From the NCBI GenBank assembly GCA_041859945.1, contig JBFLGC010000004.1, positions 1 through 64,000 on the forward strand: 64,000 bases of DNA, in the 5' to 3' direction. The stretch is from Tetragenococcus sp041859945. GTDB lineage: Bacteria > Bacillota > Bacilli > Lactobacillales > Enterococcaceae. Under the pieces are notes generated by a model that saw only the letters and a list, made by a program, of their open reading frames with translations, was not told the origin of the DNA and searched no databases. Below, piece after piece: positions 15,947 to 24,175 of this stretch (the stretch's first letter is position 1; each line of letters opens with the position of its first letter). The position numbers were made by a program, and so were the translations under genes.

Positions 15947-17344
15947 GTGAAGAAGAAAACGTATGGCTGTTTGCTAGTGGCGATGCTGGTCACGTTGACG
16001 GCTTGTGGGAAAATATCTGCTAATAAAGCGCAAGTCACCGACTTTACGCCGATCATCGATAATGATGGTGCCGATCCTTGGATCTTGCAGGACACGGATC
16101 ATTATTATTATGTAAAAACGACAGGTAACAATGTCACCTTGCAGCGCTCAGACGAATTGACACAAGTGGCAACTGGCGAGAAAAAGATCATTTTTGAAGC
16201 AGGAGCTCAGTTTGAAAGTATCTGGGCACCAGAAATCCATTATTTAGATGAGACTTGGGTCTGCTATTTTGCCGCTAATAAAGCTGGGGAGACCCAGCGT
16301 ATGTACGCCGTGACCAACCCAGCAGCGGATCCTTTTGAGGGCGACTGGACGTTAACAGAGATCGCTGGGATGGACGACAAGTTTGCTATCGATGGCACGG
16401 TTTTTGAAATCGGTGATAAGCGTTACTTTGTCTGGTCTGGTTGGGAAGGCTATGAAAATGTCGCTCAAAATCTGTATCTTTCTGAAATGCTTTCACCAAC
16501 AGCAGTGAAAACTCAAAAAATCAAACTTTCACAACCTGAATTTGATTGGGAGAAAAGACAAACGCCATGGATCAATGAAGGCCCCCAAATTTTAGTCCAT
16601 GATCAAAAGATCTATTTGGTCTATTCTGCGAGTGGTAGTTGGGACAATGATTATTGTTTAGGTTTGTTGACACTGGATGAAGGGCAGGACCCACTTGAAG
16701 AAACGAGCTGGCAAAAATCAGCGCAACCGATTTTCAAAAGTGACAATGACGTTTTGGGACCGGGGCATAATGGTTTTGTGAAATCAAAAGATGGTAGCGA
16801 AGACTGGTTGATTTATCATGCGGCACGTTGGGATCACAGTGGCTGGAACCGCTCGATCCGTTTACAAAAAATCACTTGGACAAAGGTTGGAGAATTAAGT
16901 CTAGGTGCACCCTTAGCCGAAAATGAACTACGACCCTTGCCAAATGGAGAGCCACCACGCTATCGATTGCTAGCTGATCAAGCACAACAAAGCGGTGATT
17001 TTGAGGAAATAACGGATGAGTGGTCTTTGTCCGAAAAAGCGATCCGGGGCTTTTTTAGCCCATCTGATAGCGTGACTTGGGAGTTTCAAGCACCGCATGC
17101 TGGTCGCTATGATTTGTTGATTTACTTGAAACAAGAAGACGCCCCTAGTGCGGAAACGAATAGTTGGATCGATGTGACCGTGGCTGACCAAACCGAACAG
17201 CTTCCTTTGCCTGCCGCTCAATATTATCAGCCGATCCAAGTGCAGATGGATCTAGCAGAAGGCACGAATGAAATCACGATCCAATCTGCAATCGGCATCG
17301 ATCCGCTTTGCCTAGATCGTTTAGAAATCGTACCGCGGTCGTGA
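15947..17344 (+). CDS. GH43 family lipoprotein with C-terminal carbohydrate-binding-like domain
   Basis: The GTG at 15947 follows AGGAGG and encodes a 465-residue lipoprotein (lipobox LTAC, Cys about residue 20). The GH43 propeller has candidate catalytic residues in NDGADPWIL, KFAIDGTVF and WINEGPQIL. The last 130 residues (YRLLADQAQQSG onward, with SWIDVTVADQ) form a beta-sandwich like CBM6/CBM35. It starts 12 bases after the preceding GH43 gene, so both are made together. It should act outside the membrane, trimming side chains before uptake. Alpha-L-arabinofuranosidase is the most likely activity, not proved. Confidence 0.87.
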   Translation: MKKKTYGCLLVAMLVTLTACGKISANKAQVTDFTPIIDNDGADPWILQDTDHYYYVKTTGNNVTLQRSDELTQVATGEKKIIFEAGAQFESIWAPEIHYLDETWVCYFAANKAGETQRMYAVTNPAADPFEGDWTLTEIAGMDDKFAIDGTVFEIGDKRYFVWSGWEGYENVAQNLYLSEMLSPTAVKTQKIKLSQPEFDWEKRQTPWINEGPQILVHDQKIYLVYSASGSWDNDYCLGLLTLDEGQDPLEETSWQKSAQPIFKSDNDVLGPGHNGFVKSKDGSEDWLIYHAARWDHSGWNRSIRLQKITWTKVGELSLGAPLAENELRPLPNGEPPRYRLLADQAQQSGDFEEITDEWSLSEKAIRGFFSPSDSVTWEFQAPHAGRYDLLIYLKQEDAPSAETNSWIDVTVADQTEQLPLPAAQYYQPIQVQMDLAEGTNEITIQSAIGIDPLCLDRLEIVPRS

Positions 17345-17431
17345 GGACTGTTGAAATTAATCATAGAATCTAGGGTTATTGGTAGTCAAAAGCAACGACT
17401 ATAAATCTAAATTTTTAATACTGAATACGGC

Positions 17432-17468
17432 AAAAGGAGCTAGAAAAACAAATTCTAGCTCCTTTTAG
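17432..17468. terminator. Bidirectional terminator between GH43 and phosphoribosyltransferase genes
   Basis: AAAAGGAGCTAGAA (17432-17445) and TTCTAGCTCCTTTT (17453-17466) are perfect inverted copies around a seven-base loop, with T residues on one side and A on the other. Two convergent genes end at this point. Confidence 0.9.
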
Positions 17469-18014
17469 TTATTCTTTTGGAAAGAGCGGTAGTTCGGCTA
17501 AATATTGGATATCTTCACGTTTGCAAGCATCACCTTCTGCTAACAAGGCGATCTGATCGATAACGGTGGCTCCTGCTGTTTCGACTAATTTTTTCAAAGC
17601 CGCTAACGATTCGCCGGTGCTGATGACATCATCGATCAAGACGACCCGTTTGCCGTTTAAAGCAGCGGCATCCTTGCCATCTAAAATCAATTCTTGGCTA
17701 TTTTTCGTGGTGATACTAGTGACACTGACACAAAGCGGTTCTTTCATATAAGCCTTGACGGTTTTTCTGGCCACGTAATATTTCGGGTGGCCAAAACATT
17801 GAGCGATACATTGGACTAAAGGGATTCCTTTTGCTTCGGCAGTCACGAAGTAATCAAAATCTGACGTTAATTTTTTGGCTAACTCCGAAGCACCTACACT
17901 GGCTAATTCGGTATCACCAAGCAAGACAAAAGAAGCAATCGAGAGTTTCTCATTTAAAGGAATGATCGGCAAAATCCGTGTCAATCCGGCGATTTCCAAG
18001 CGATAAGTTTCCAT
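17469..18014 (-). CDS. Purine phosphoribosyltransferase (adenine/xanthine PRT-like)
   Basis: 181 residues with the PRPP-binding loop VVLIDDVISTGESL (about residues 123-136) and the family's TAEAKGIPLV segment, both typical of apt/xpt-type enzymes that turn a purine base and PRPP into a nucleotide. It lies one base downstream of a purine-type NCS2 permease in the same direction, which suggests salvage of the transported base. It is not a clear match to standard Apt or Xpt, so the base is left open. Confidence 0.84.
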   Translation of the reverse strand: METYRLEIAGLTRILPIIPLNEKLSIASFVLLGDTELASVGASELAKKLTSDFDYFVTAEAKGIPLVQCIAQCFGHPKYYVARKTVKAYMKEPLCVSVTSITTKNSQELILDGKDAAALNGKRVVLIDDVISTGESLAALKKLVETAGATVIDQIALLAEGDACKREDIQYLAELPLFPKE

Positions 18015-18015
18015 G

Positions 18016-19092
18016 TTATAACACCACTCCTAACAAAGGCAAAATGAATTTCACGACAATGCCGGTGACCATGCCAAAGAAAGGATCGGCGAAAAAGCTA
18101 ACGATCATCGTTAGGCCTGTTGTCATAGGGGCAATGGCTGCTCCTTCGGCAAAATTTGAAGGGGTCGTTACAATGGCACCCAGCACAAATAAAAAGCCCG
18201 CGATCGATTCCATGGGAACGAACCGCCCTAATTTTGGTAAAAGACCTAGCAATAATAAAGCGGCCATGATGAGCATCATCAAAACGCCTGCGAAAACTGG
18301 ATGAGGGGCAGAACCTGTCGCCGAAATGATGGATTCGAGCGGTGCACCACCAAACAGACCACTGACCACATCGGCAATCGAACTGACAACGGTCAAAACA
18401 TCGACATTGACCGGATTTGTCGTTTGTCCGGTCATGGAGCCGGTGATCATGCCAAAAGAAATGTTTGAACCGACATTCAAACAAGCTAAAGCCAAGGCGC
18501 CGCGCACGATTTTGAGATTCAGCGTTTGCGGTTTGATGAAAGTCAATTTACGTTCGGTCACATCTTCGGATAAATGAAAGAATTGCTTTTTATAAAGGCT
18601 CGAATAAAGCGTGGCTAAAACGACAGAGATCACGATGGTGTAAACGAGGTTTTTAGTAAAGACATAAGTAAGTAAAGCGGAAGCGTAAGAAATAATGCCA
18701 ACGACACGTTGCTTTTTCAGCATATCGATCGAGGCTCTCACTAAAATCAAACCGACCCCAGCCATCATGCCAGAAGTGATCTCGGTCCCAACAAAGGCCA
18801 CTAATTTATCCATCCAACCAAACAAACCGACTGCCGTCATGATAATTGCGGCATAAAAGATGATCGAGATCCGCTCGCGCTTGTTGTCGCCCATGGTCCC
18901 AGCTACGGTGATCGTTTCTACTTGAAAAGAAACCGGAGCGACCGAGCCAGTAAAAGCATTGACTGCCGCTGAAAAAATGAAACCAAGTGCTGTCGGAAAT
19001 GCGGCAAATCCGAATGATAAAGCTAAAATACCTTGGGGAATCCCGTTGATGACGACACCGATGGCCGCTAGTAAATCCTGAATAAAGTCCAC
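18016..19092 (-). CDS. NCS2 family purine/uracil-type permease
   Basis: A 358-residue polytopic membrane protein with 10 or more hydrophobic segments. SVAPVSFQVETITVAG near residue 50 and the GGAPLESIISATGS and FVPMESIAGFLFVLGA segments recall the nucleobase:cation symporter 2 (azgA/pbuG-like) family. It is somewhat shorter than the usual 430 residues. With the downstream phosphoribosyltransferase it forms an uptake-and-salvage pair. I looked for a purine riboswitch in the 160 bases upstream and did not see one. Confidence 0.83.
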   Translation of the reverse strand: MDFIQDLLAAIGVVINGIPQGILALSFGFAAFPTALGFIFSAAVNAFTGSVAPVSFQVETITVAGTMGDNKRERISIIFYAAIIMTAVGLFGWMDKLVAFVGTEITSGMMAGVGLILVRASIDMLKKQRVVGIISYASALLTYVFTKNLVYTIVISVVLATLYSSLYKKQFFHLSEDVTERKLTFIKPQTLNLKIVRGALALACLNVGSNISFGMITGSMTGQTTNPVNVDVLTVVSSIADVVSGLFGGAPLESIISATGSAPHPVFAGVLMMLIMAALLLLGLLPKLGRFVPMESIAGFLFVLGAIVTTPSNFAEGAAIAPMTTGLTMIVSFFADPFFGMVTGIVVKFILPLLGVVL

Positions 19093-19241
19093 TTTAGTTA
19101 ACTCCTTTTTGATGTTTTCAACATCTTAAGAATAACTTTGTCTTGACTTGAAATCAATAAAAACTGAATGAAAATTAGATATATTTCAGTGATTGTTCGT
19201 GTTTTTGATTTTGAAAAGAAAATAAACTTGCTTTTCAAAAA

Positions 19242-19290
19242 GGTGCTATAATGACAAGGAAGAGTTTTAGAAAATATGTAGGAGGCGTTT
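19242..19290 (+). promoter_or_regulatory. Extended -10 promoter and start-deciding RBS of the MFS gene
   Basis: TGCTATAAT (19244-19252) is an extended -10 box. An ATG at 19251 lies inside this box, so it cannot be the true start. AGGAGG (19280-19285) is eight bases before a TTG at 19293, which is therefore the chosen start. Confidence 0.72.
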
Positions 19291-19292
19291 TT

Positions 19293-20477
19293 TTGGAACA
19301 ATCAACAACAAAATTGACTCGTAGCTTCATTTTACTTTTAGCTATTACTTGTGGGGTCGTCGTGGCCAATATGTATTATGCGCAACCGATCGAAACTCAG
19401 ATCGCCGAAAGTTTTCATGTTTCGGCAAGTGCAGTTGGTGTGATCCCGATGATGACGCAGATCGGGTATGCTTTAGGTTTAGTTTTGATCGTGCCCCTGG
19501 GGGATCTAATGAATAAACGGAAGTTGATCATCACTATGGCGGGACTGTCGGCGTTTTCGCTTTTAGCCGCTTTTTTTGCACCGGGTTTTCGTAGCTTTAT
19601 CGCCGCTTCTTTATTGATCGGCTTACTTTCGGTCGTGCCGCAGATCATTATTCCTTATGGCGCCGTTTTGGCAGGCCCCCAAAAAAGAGGTCAAATCATG
19701 GGAACCTTATTAAGTGGTCTTTTGACAGGTATCTTGTTATCGCGAACTTTTTCAGGAATCTTGGCGAGTGTTTTGCCATGGAAGACGGTCTACCTCATCG
19801 CTCCTTTAGTGATTGTAGCTTTGACTCTTTTTTTAATCAAAAAAATGCCACAAGATGTCTGGCAAGCCCCAGCACTTTCCTATATTGAAACATTAAAAAG
19901 TATCTGGCCGTTGATCAAAAAACAAAAAGTCTTACGCGAAGCAGCCGTTTCTGGTTTTTTCATGTTTGGTACTTTTTCACTGTTTTGGGCGACCTTGGTT
20001 TTTTACATCAGTAGTCCTGTCTACAATTGGGGGACTTTTGAAGCGGGGATCTTAGCCGTTTTTGGGTTAGCTGGAGCTGCGGCCGCACCGATCGTAGGGC
20101 GTTTGTCTGATCATTATTCGCAACGGACGATCGTTTTAATGGGACTATTGATGCAAACAACGAGTTTTATTTTGCTACGGTATGCAGGTGGGCACTTGCC
20201 GATCTTGATTTTGAGTATCGTGTTACTGGACGTTGGCAATCAATTTGGTCAAGTGGCCAATCAAACACGTGTGCAAAGTCTGGGCATCACTGCTAGCAAT
20301 CGAAATAATACCGTCTTTATGTTTTCTTATTTTATCGGTGGCGCTTTTGGTTCGTTCATGGGGACAGCGATGTGGGCGGCTTACGGCTGGTCTGGGGTAA
20401 CGATGACGGCTTTATGTTTCCAATTAGCCGCTTTTTTGTGTCACTTGCTAGTGTTCAAACCGAAAAAGGGGCTGTGA
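19293..20477 (+). CDS. MFS transporter
   Basis: From the TTG at 19293 the protein has 394 residues and 12 predicted helices: MEQSTTKLTRSFILLLAITC opens helix 1, and GDLMNKRKLI between helices 2 and 3 is the MFS motif A loop. The N-terminal half has VVANMYYAQPIETQIAESFHV, frequent in the DHA1-type exporters annotated as YnfM/inner-membrane transport protein. The substrate is unknown; drug or metabolite efflux is the general expectation. Its stop codon lies within the left arm of the MITE-like element that follows. Confidence 0.85.
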   Translation: MEQSTTKLTRSFILLLAITCGVVVANMYYAQPIETQIAESFHVSASAVGVIPMMTQIGYALGLVLIVPLGDLMNKRKLIITMAGLSAFSLLAAFFAPGFRSFIAASLLIGLLSVVPQIIIPYGAVLAGPQKRGQIMGTLLSGLLTGILLSRTFSGILASVLPWKTVYLIAPLVIVALTLFLIKKMPQDVWQAPALSYIETLKSIWPLIKKQKVLREAAVSGFFMFGTFSLFWATLVFYISSPVYNWGTFEAGILAVFGLAGAAAAPIVGRLSDHYSQRTIVLMGLLMQTTSFILLRYAGGHLPILILSIVLLDVGNQFGQVANQTRVQSLGITASNRNNTVFMFSYFIGGAFGSFMGTAMWAAYGWSGVTMTALCFQLAAFLCHLLVFKPKKGL

Positions 20478-20660
20478 CATAGGTCGTTTTATTACTCCAA
20501 TAAACGAATTAAAAAACATAATTTTATTAAAATGTTTGTTACGAAGTTTCATTATTTGATTACAAATACTAATAGAAAAACTTTTCCAAAACAAAAAAGA
20601 TGACTTGAATTTCCTAAAGTTCGGAAATTCAAGTCATCTTATTATTTATGTCACAGCCTC
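20468..20660. repeat. MITE-like element between convergent genes
   Basis: GGCTGTGACATA (20470-20481) and TATGTCACAGCC (20647-20658) are perfect 12-bp terminal inverted repeats around about 165 bases of AT-rich sequence. The left arm contains the stop codon of the MFS gene and the right arm ends four bases before the stop of the opposite gene. A second perfect palindrome lies inside. There is no ORF. It looks like a small non-autonomous element or a large convergent terminator; no target duplication was identified. Confidence 0.55.
20597..20640. terminator. Perfect 18-bp hairpin, bidirectional terminator
   Basis: AAGATGACTTGAATTTCC (20597-20614) pairs perfectly with GGAAATTCAAGTCATCTT (20623-20640) around an eight-base loop. 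A-rich sequence precedes it and T-rich sequence follows, so it can stop transcription from both convergent genes. Confidence 0.85.
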
Positions 20661-20661
20661 T

Positions 20662-21486
20662 TTATTTTTCGAATTTTTTCATCCAATAGGAAAGCGACTC
20701 ACTGATCGCCGTTGGTCGCACGATATAGTTTTCTTGGGCCAATTCATTGCCGATGAAACTGTGAAGATAGACAGCGGCATTGATCGTTGCTGTATTTTTT
20801 TCAAATTGAGCTAAAAAAGCCGTTATGATCCCAGCTAAAGTATCGCCCATGCCGCCGGTCGCCATGCCGGGATTACCAGCGATATTGCGAAAGCTGCCTT
20901 CATTTGCGTAGATTTCTGTTTGAGAACTTTTTAAGACGATCGTAGCTTTCATGACTTCTTGTACTTTCTGATTGAAAGTTTCTCTTTGATCCTTGATCGC
21001 AAGGCCACTAAGACGTTGCCATTCCATTTGATGTGGCGTAAAAACCGTATGTTCAGGGTAAGGTAGTTGGTAGCGATGATTGGCTATCAGTGTGATCGCT
21101 GAGCCATCAATGACTAACCATTGTTTATCATTTTGATGAGACAGGACCCATTCTAACAAATGAGCAGCAGTCGTTTCTGTGCCCATACCGGGACCGACCA
21201 AAATAACATCCGCCTCCGTGAATACAGTTTGTAAACTTTTTGTGTCTGTCCAATCCACGACCATGACTTCAGGTAGACGTGCATGCAAAGCTGTTTGGTT
21301 GTTGAGATCGCAGGCGACCGTTGTCAACCCAGCCCCAGCATTGACACAAGCTTCTGCACTCATCATGATCGCCCCACCATAACGTGCGTTGCCGCCAATG
21401 AGTAATGTTTTACCGAAAGTCCCCTTATGCGAATGAGTCGGGCGTTTCTTAATCACCTCTAAACAAGCTTCTGTTAATTGTTGCAT
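20662..21486 (-). CDS. nnrD: ADP-dependent NAD(P)H-hydrate dehydratase
   Basis: The 274-residue protein matches the carbohydrate-kinase-like YjeF C-terminal family. KGTFGKTLLIGGNARYGGA is the N-terminal motif, VILVGPGMGTE follows, and NPGMATGGMGDTLAGI (about residues 204-219) is the nucleotide-binding/catalytic motif with the key Asp. The enzyme repairs damaged NADH and NADPH hydrates in the cytoplasm. No epimerase domain is fused. It is a single gene, convergent with the MFS gene. Confidence 0.93.
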   Translation of the reverse strand: MQQLTEACLEVIKKRPTHSHKGTFGKTLLIGGNARYGGAIMMSAEACVNAGAGLTTVACDLNNQTALHARLPEVMVVDWTDTKSLQTVFTEADVILVGPGMGTETTAAHLLEWVLSHQNDKQWLVIDGSAITLIANHRYQLPYPEHTVFTPHQMEWQRLSGLAIKDQRETFNQKVQEVMKATIVLKSSQTEIYANEGSFRNIAGNPGMATGGMGDTLAGIITAFLAQFEKNTATINAAVYLHSFIGNELAQENYIVRPTAISESLSYWMKKFEK

Positions 21487-21555
21487 CCGTATCCCTTCTT
21501 TCTAAGTTCATTATACAATAATCGTAGGCAGGATACACAGTTGTATTGTGAAAAA

Positions 21556-22209
21556 TCAAATAGTCAATCCTTCTTTCCAATTTTGAGTAAAGCCGTTTGT
21601 TTGAAAGTCAAAAAAATCTTTACTATCTGTAATTGTTTCATCCAAATCATCTATGAAAGTGTTCCACTGTTGATGGATTTTTTTATCTGGAAAAAAGGAG
21701 ATTATTTTTTTCTCTGTAAATAATATTACGAATAAATTATGTTTATCATTATTTTTTATGCCATATTTTTTTAGATCTTCTTTCGGTAGAGAGGGGGCGA
21801 CGACAAAGTTTTGACAATAGAATCGTGAATAATGTGCAGCCATGTTTCTTAAATATCGGGCGACATTGATCCAACTGATTATGAACTTTCGATTTTCTTT
21901 AGTGAATATAGCGTCTATCCATTGATTTTTACAATCAGTATTGAGCTGTTCTATAAAAGTAGTAAGCTGTCCGAAAGTAAGCTCTTCCATTAAAACCCAA
22001 AAAGGTATGCATCCGTGTCTTTTTTTATGATGATGTGAGATAAAGACTTCTTTGCTATGACTTATAGAATCAGCAAAGTTAGTTAATGTTGCTTTTCCAA
22101 ATTCTTTATTAGTATAGATTTTTAAGTCTAAATAAAATTCAGCTCTGGCGTATTCAGATGAATTGTAATTAAGACAAACTACATTACAAAGTGTAGTTTT
22201 TAGCCATTC
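21556..22209 (-). pseudogene. Abi_2/AbiF-like HEPN protein, 3' (C-terminal) part cut off by IS256-type element
   Basis: Reading on the minus strand from the insertion, the frame gives EWLKTTLCNVVCLNYNSSEY and runs to the stop at 21556, about 217 codons including the duplicated bases. RYLRNMAAHYSRFY contains RNMAAH, an R-x4-H motif of HEPN ribonuclease domains, in the position usual for Abi_2 (AbiD/AbiF) abortive-infection proteins. The open frame continues a few codons into the element, but that part is transposon sequence. Removing the element and one copy of the 9-bp duplication joins this in frame to the part at 23533-23883 (EEWL joined to KTT), giving about 331 residues, a normal family length. 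Confidence 0.85.
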
Positions 22210-23532
22210 GATAAAGTCCATATAATTGTGTAAAAGATAAAGAGCCATGTAAACGCCCTTTTTACGGTACAATGTTTTTAACGACAAAAACATACCTAGG
22301 AGGACTTTACATGACCCAAGTACATTTTACACTGAATAGCGAAGAGCTTCAAAGCATTATTGACTATTCTGTCCAAGGAGATGCCGCAAAAAATATTTTG
22401 ACCACCGTATTTAACCAATTGATGGAAAACCAACGGACTGATTATATTCAAGCTGAGGGCTATGAACGCTCAGAAACACGTCAGAGTCAGCGAAATGGTT
22501 ACTATGAGCGAACGTTTACCACGCGTGTTGGAACTTTGGATTTAAAAGTCCCTCGAACCCGAGATGGCCAATTTTCACCATCGGTGTTTGAACGTTACCA
22601 GCGAAACGAGAAAGCGCTACTCGCTGCTATGCTTGAAATGTACGTCTCGGGTGTCTCTACCCGTAAAGTTTCTAACATTGTTGAAGAACTCTGCGGGAAA
22701 TCGGTCTCAAAATCCTTTGTGTCTAGTCTTACTGAACAGTTAGACCCGTTAGTTAACGACTGGCAAAACCGGTCTCTCACAGGAATCGATTATCCTTATC
22801 TGATGACCGATGTTCTCTATCTTAAAGTGCGTGAGAATCACCGTGTGCTTTCTAAAAGCTGTCATATTGCGATTGGTATAACAGATGACGGTAACCGCGA
22901 GGTGATTGGTTTTATGATTCAAGATGGAGAAAGTGGCCACACTTGGACGACTTTTTTTGATTCTCTCAAAGAACGTGGTTTACAGGGAACCAAGCTCATC
23001 ATTTCGGATGCCCATAATGGGTTAGTGTCTGCCATACGTCAGTCGTTTACCAACGCGAGTTGGCAGAGATGTCAAGTTCACTTCTTAAGGAATATCTTTG
23101 AAACTATCCCTAAGAAAAATTCTAAACCGTTTAGAGAAGCCGTAAAAGCCATCTTTAAATTGACAAATATTGACAGTGCGAGAGAGGCTAAAAACCGTCT
23201 CGTTAATGACTATGTTGACCAAACAAAATATACAAAGGCCTGTGAAACCCTGGATGACGGCTTCGAAGATGCCTTTCAGTACACTGTCAGCGGTCATGGG
23301 CATAACCGACTGAAAAGCACCAACCTTATTGAACGTTTAAACCAAGAAGTTCGTCGAAGAGAGAAAATCATTCGCATCTTTCCTAACCGTGCTTCTGCCA
23401 ACCGATTGGTTGGTGCTTTATTGATAGATACCCACGAAGAATGGCTTGGCTCGACCAGAAAGTATCTTAAATTTGATCAGTGAGAGAAGGTTGAACATTG
23501 TAGTGTATTTTACACAAGATTATGGACTTGAC
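22210..23532 (+). mobile_element. IS256-family insertion sequence, complete
   Basis: The element is 1323 bp. Its left end starts GATAAAGTCCATATAATTG and its right end, read inward, GTCAAGTCCATAATCTTG; both continue to TGTGTAAAA, giving imperfect terminal repeats of about 26 bp. One intact transposase gene fills it. The 9-bp duplication is perfect, which suggests a fairly recent insertion. It interrupts an Abi_2-like gene read in the opposite direction. Confidence 0.95.
22311..23483 (+). CDS. IS256-family transposase
   Basis: The 390-residue mutator-type DDE transposase starts at ATG 22311 behind CTAGGAGG; 13 further in-frame codons upstream are not part of it. ERSETRQSQRNGYYERTFTTR and VPRTRDGQFSP are the typical N-terminal motifs. 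The catalytic region shows LYLKVRENHRV, LIISDAHNGLV and CQVHFLRNI (the C/H motif), then the C-terminal STNLIERLNQEVRRREKIIR with the last catalytic Glu. The frame is intact and likely active. Confidence 0.95.
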   Translation: MTQVHFTLNSEELQSIIDYSVQGDAAKNILTTVFNQLMENQRTDYIQAEGYERSETRQSQRNGYYERTFTTRVGTLDLKVPRTRDGQFSPSVFERYQRNEKALLAAMLEMYVSGVSTRKVSNIVEELCGKSVSKSFVSSLTEQLDPLVNDWQNRSLTGIDYPYLMTDVLYLKVRENHRVLSKSCHIAIGITDDGNREVIGFMIQDGESGHTWTTFFDSLKERGLQGTKLIISDAHNGLVSAIRQSFTNASWQRCQVHFLRNIFETIPKKNSKPFREAVKAIFKLTNIDSAREAKNRLVNDYVDQTKYTKACETLDDGFEDAFQYTVSGHGHNRLKSTNLIERLNQEVRRREKIIRIFPNRASANRLVGALLIDTHEEWLGSTRKYLKFDQ

Positions 23533-23883
23533 TAGCCATTCCTCTATAATTCCTGAAAAGTAATGTAGTCGCTCTCTAATAAACGAATCTAAATTATACA
23601 GATAATAAACATTTGTAAAGGTTCGTTTTTCATCTGTTCTGATAAGTCGTGGAAAAATAGAGAACCTATAGTATCTGGTGTATTGAAAAAAATTTATGGC
23701 TAATTCGGTTTCTTTCTTAGAAAAGATAACTTTATGCCCCATATCATCCCCGCTTAAAATCTCTATGAAATCTTGAGGAGCTTTCGGTTCTTTCATACAC
23801 TCGTTTACTTCAGAACTTTTTTTAAAATATGTCCAACTTGTATCTATGGGGCGCTTGAGGTTAAGACTATGTTTTTGATCCAA
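23533..23883 (-). pseudogene. Abi_2/AbiF-like HEPN protein, 5' (N-terminal) part
   Basis: A TTG at 23883 is the only start after an in-frame TGA 12 bases upstream; no strong ribosome site is visible, so a start at the Met codon about 28 codons downstream is possible. The frame encodes LAINFFQYTRYYRFSIFPRL, which corresponds to the conserved N-terminal YYRFS region of Abi_2 proteins, then FIRERLHYFSGIIEEWL up to the IS. The frame then runs on for 21 non-native residues inside the element. Together with the other part it makes a full-length gene. The family includes lactococcal AbiD/AbiF phage-exclusion proteins. Confidence 0.8.
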
Positions 23884-23923
23884 TTCACTTGCTCAAAAAG
23901 GAACATATGTTCAATCCTTTCTT

Positions 23924-24011
23924 AAAAAAAGACTCGCCGTGGTCCGCTGGCTAGGGCTCGCGTGGCAAGTTCTGGTACATATACAATCCTTCATATTTTT
24001 AAATTTGTCAA
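23924..24011 (-). ncRNA. Candidate small RNA with terminator upstream of the Abi_2-like gene
   Basis: On the minus strand ACTTGCC (23970-23964) pairs with GGCGAGT (23938-23932), with CGC/GCG pairing inside the GC-rich 25-base middle, and seven T follow (23930-23924). This strong terminator-like hairpin is only 40 bases upstream of the abi start, in an AT-rich region, and has no gene before it. A TTGACA box at 24011-24006 could be a -35 element, but the -10 region is poor. Short structured RNAs next to AbiF-type HEPN genes would fit an RNA-controlled toxin. This is inference from position and structure. Confidence 0.42.
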
Positions 24012-24094
24012 ACATTTAGTTGCTAATAGAGCTACCTATTCCTCATTGTAACAAACGATTAGTTTATCTTATTCAGATATGGTCACAATATTTT

Positions 24095-24154
24095 TTCACA
24101 GCGCCGTTATTTCATGGTATCATGAGAAGGAAAAGAAAACAGACGCTAGCGTCT
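24095..24154 (+). promoter_or_regulatory. pepV promoter and palindromic leader site
   Basis: TTCACA (24095-24100), a 17-base spacer and TATCAT (24118-24123) make a promoter. AGACGCTAGCGTCT (24141-24154) is a perfect 14-bp palindrome just after the expected transcript start, suited to be an operator or a small 5' hairpin. The ribosome site GAGGAGG follows at 24162-24168. Confidence 0.6.
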
Positions 24155-24175
24155 TTAAAACGAGGAGGAAATCAG

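Larger units (their letters stand above)
22201..23541. repeat. 9-bp target-site duplication flanking the IS256-type element
   Basis: TAGCCATTC occurs at 22201-22209 and again at 23533-23541, immediately outside the inverted repeats of the element. IS256-family elements usually create 8- or 9-bp duplications, so this shows insertion by transposition. Confidence 0.92.

Noticed and set aside
18098..18484. 128-codon ORF rich in Arg, Cys and His opposite or within the NCS2 gene
   Set aside because: It is an alternative frame of the permease gene with implausible composition.
19093..19242. Purine riboswitch upstream of the NCS2 permease
   Set aside because: No conserved three-way junction elements were visible on the minus strand.
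22201..22310. N-terminal extension of the Abi fragment (MFLSLKTLYRKK...)
   Set aside because: These codons are the complement of the IS256-type left end, not part of the Abi gene.
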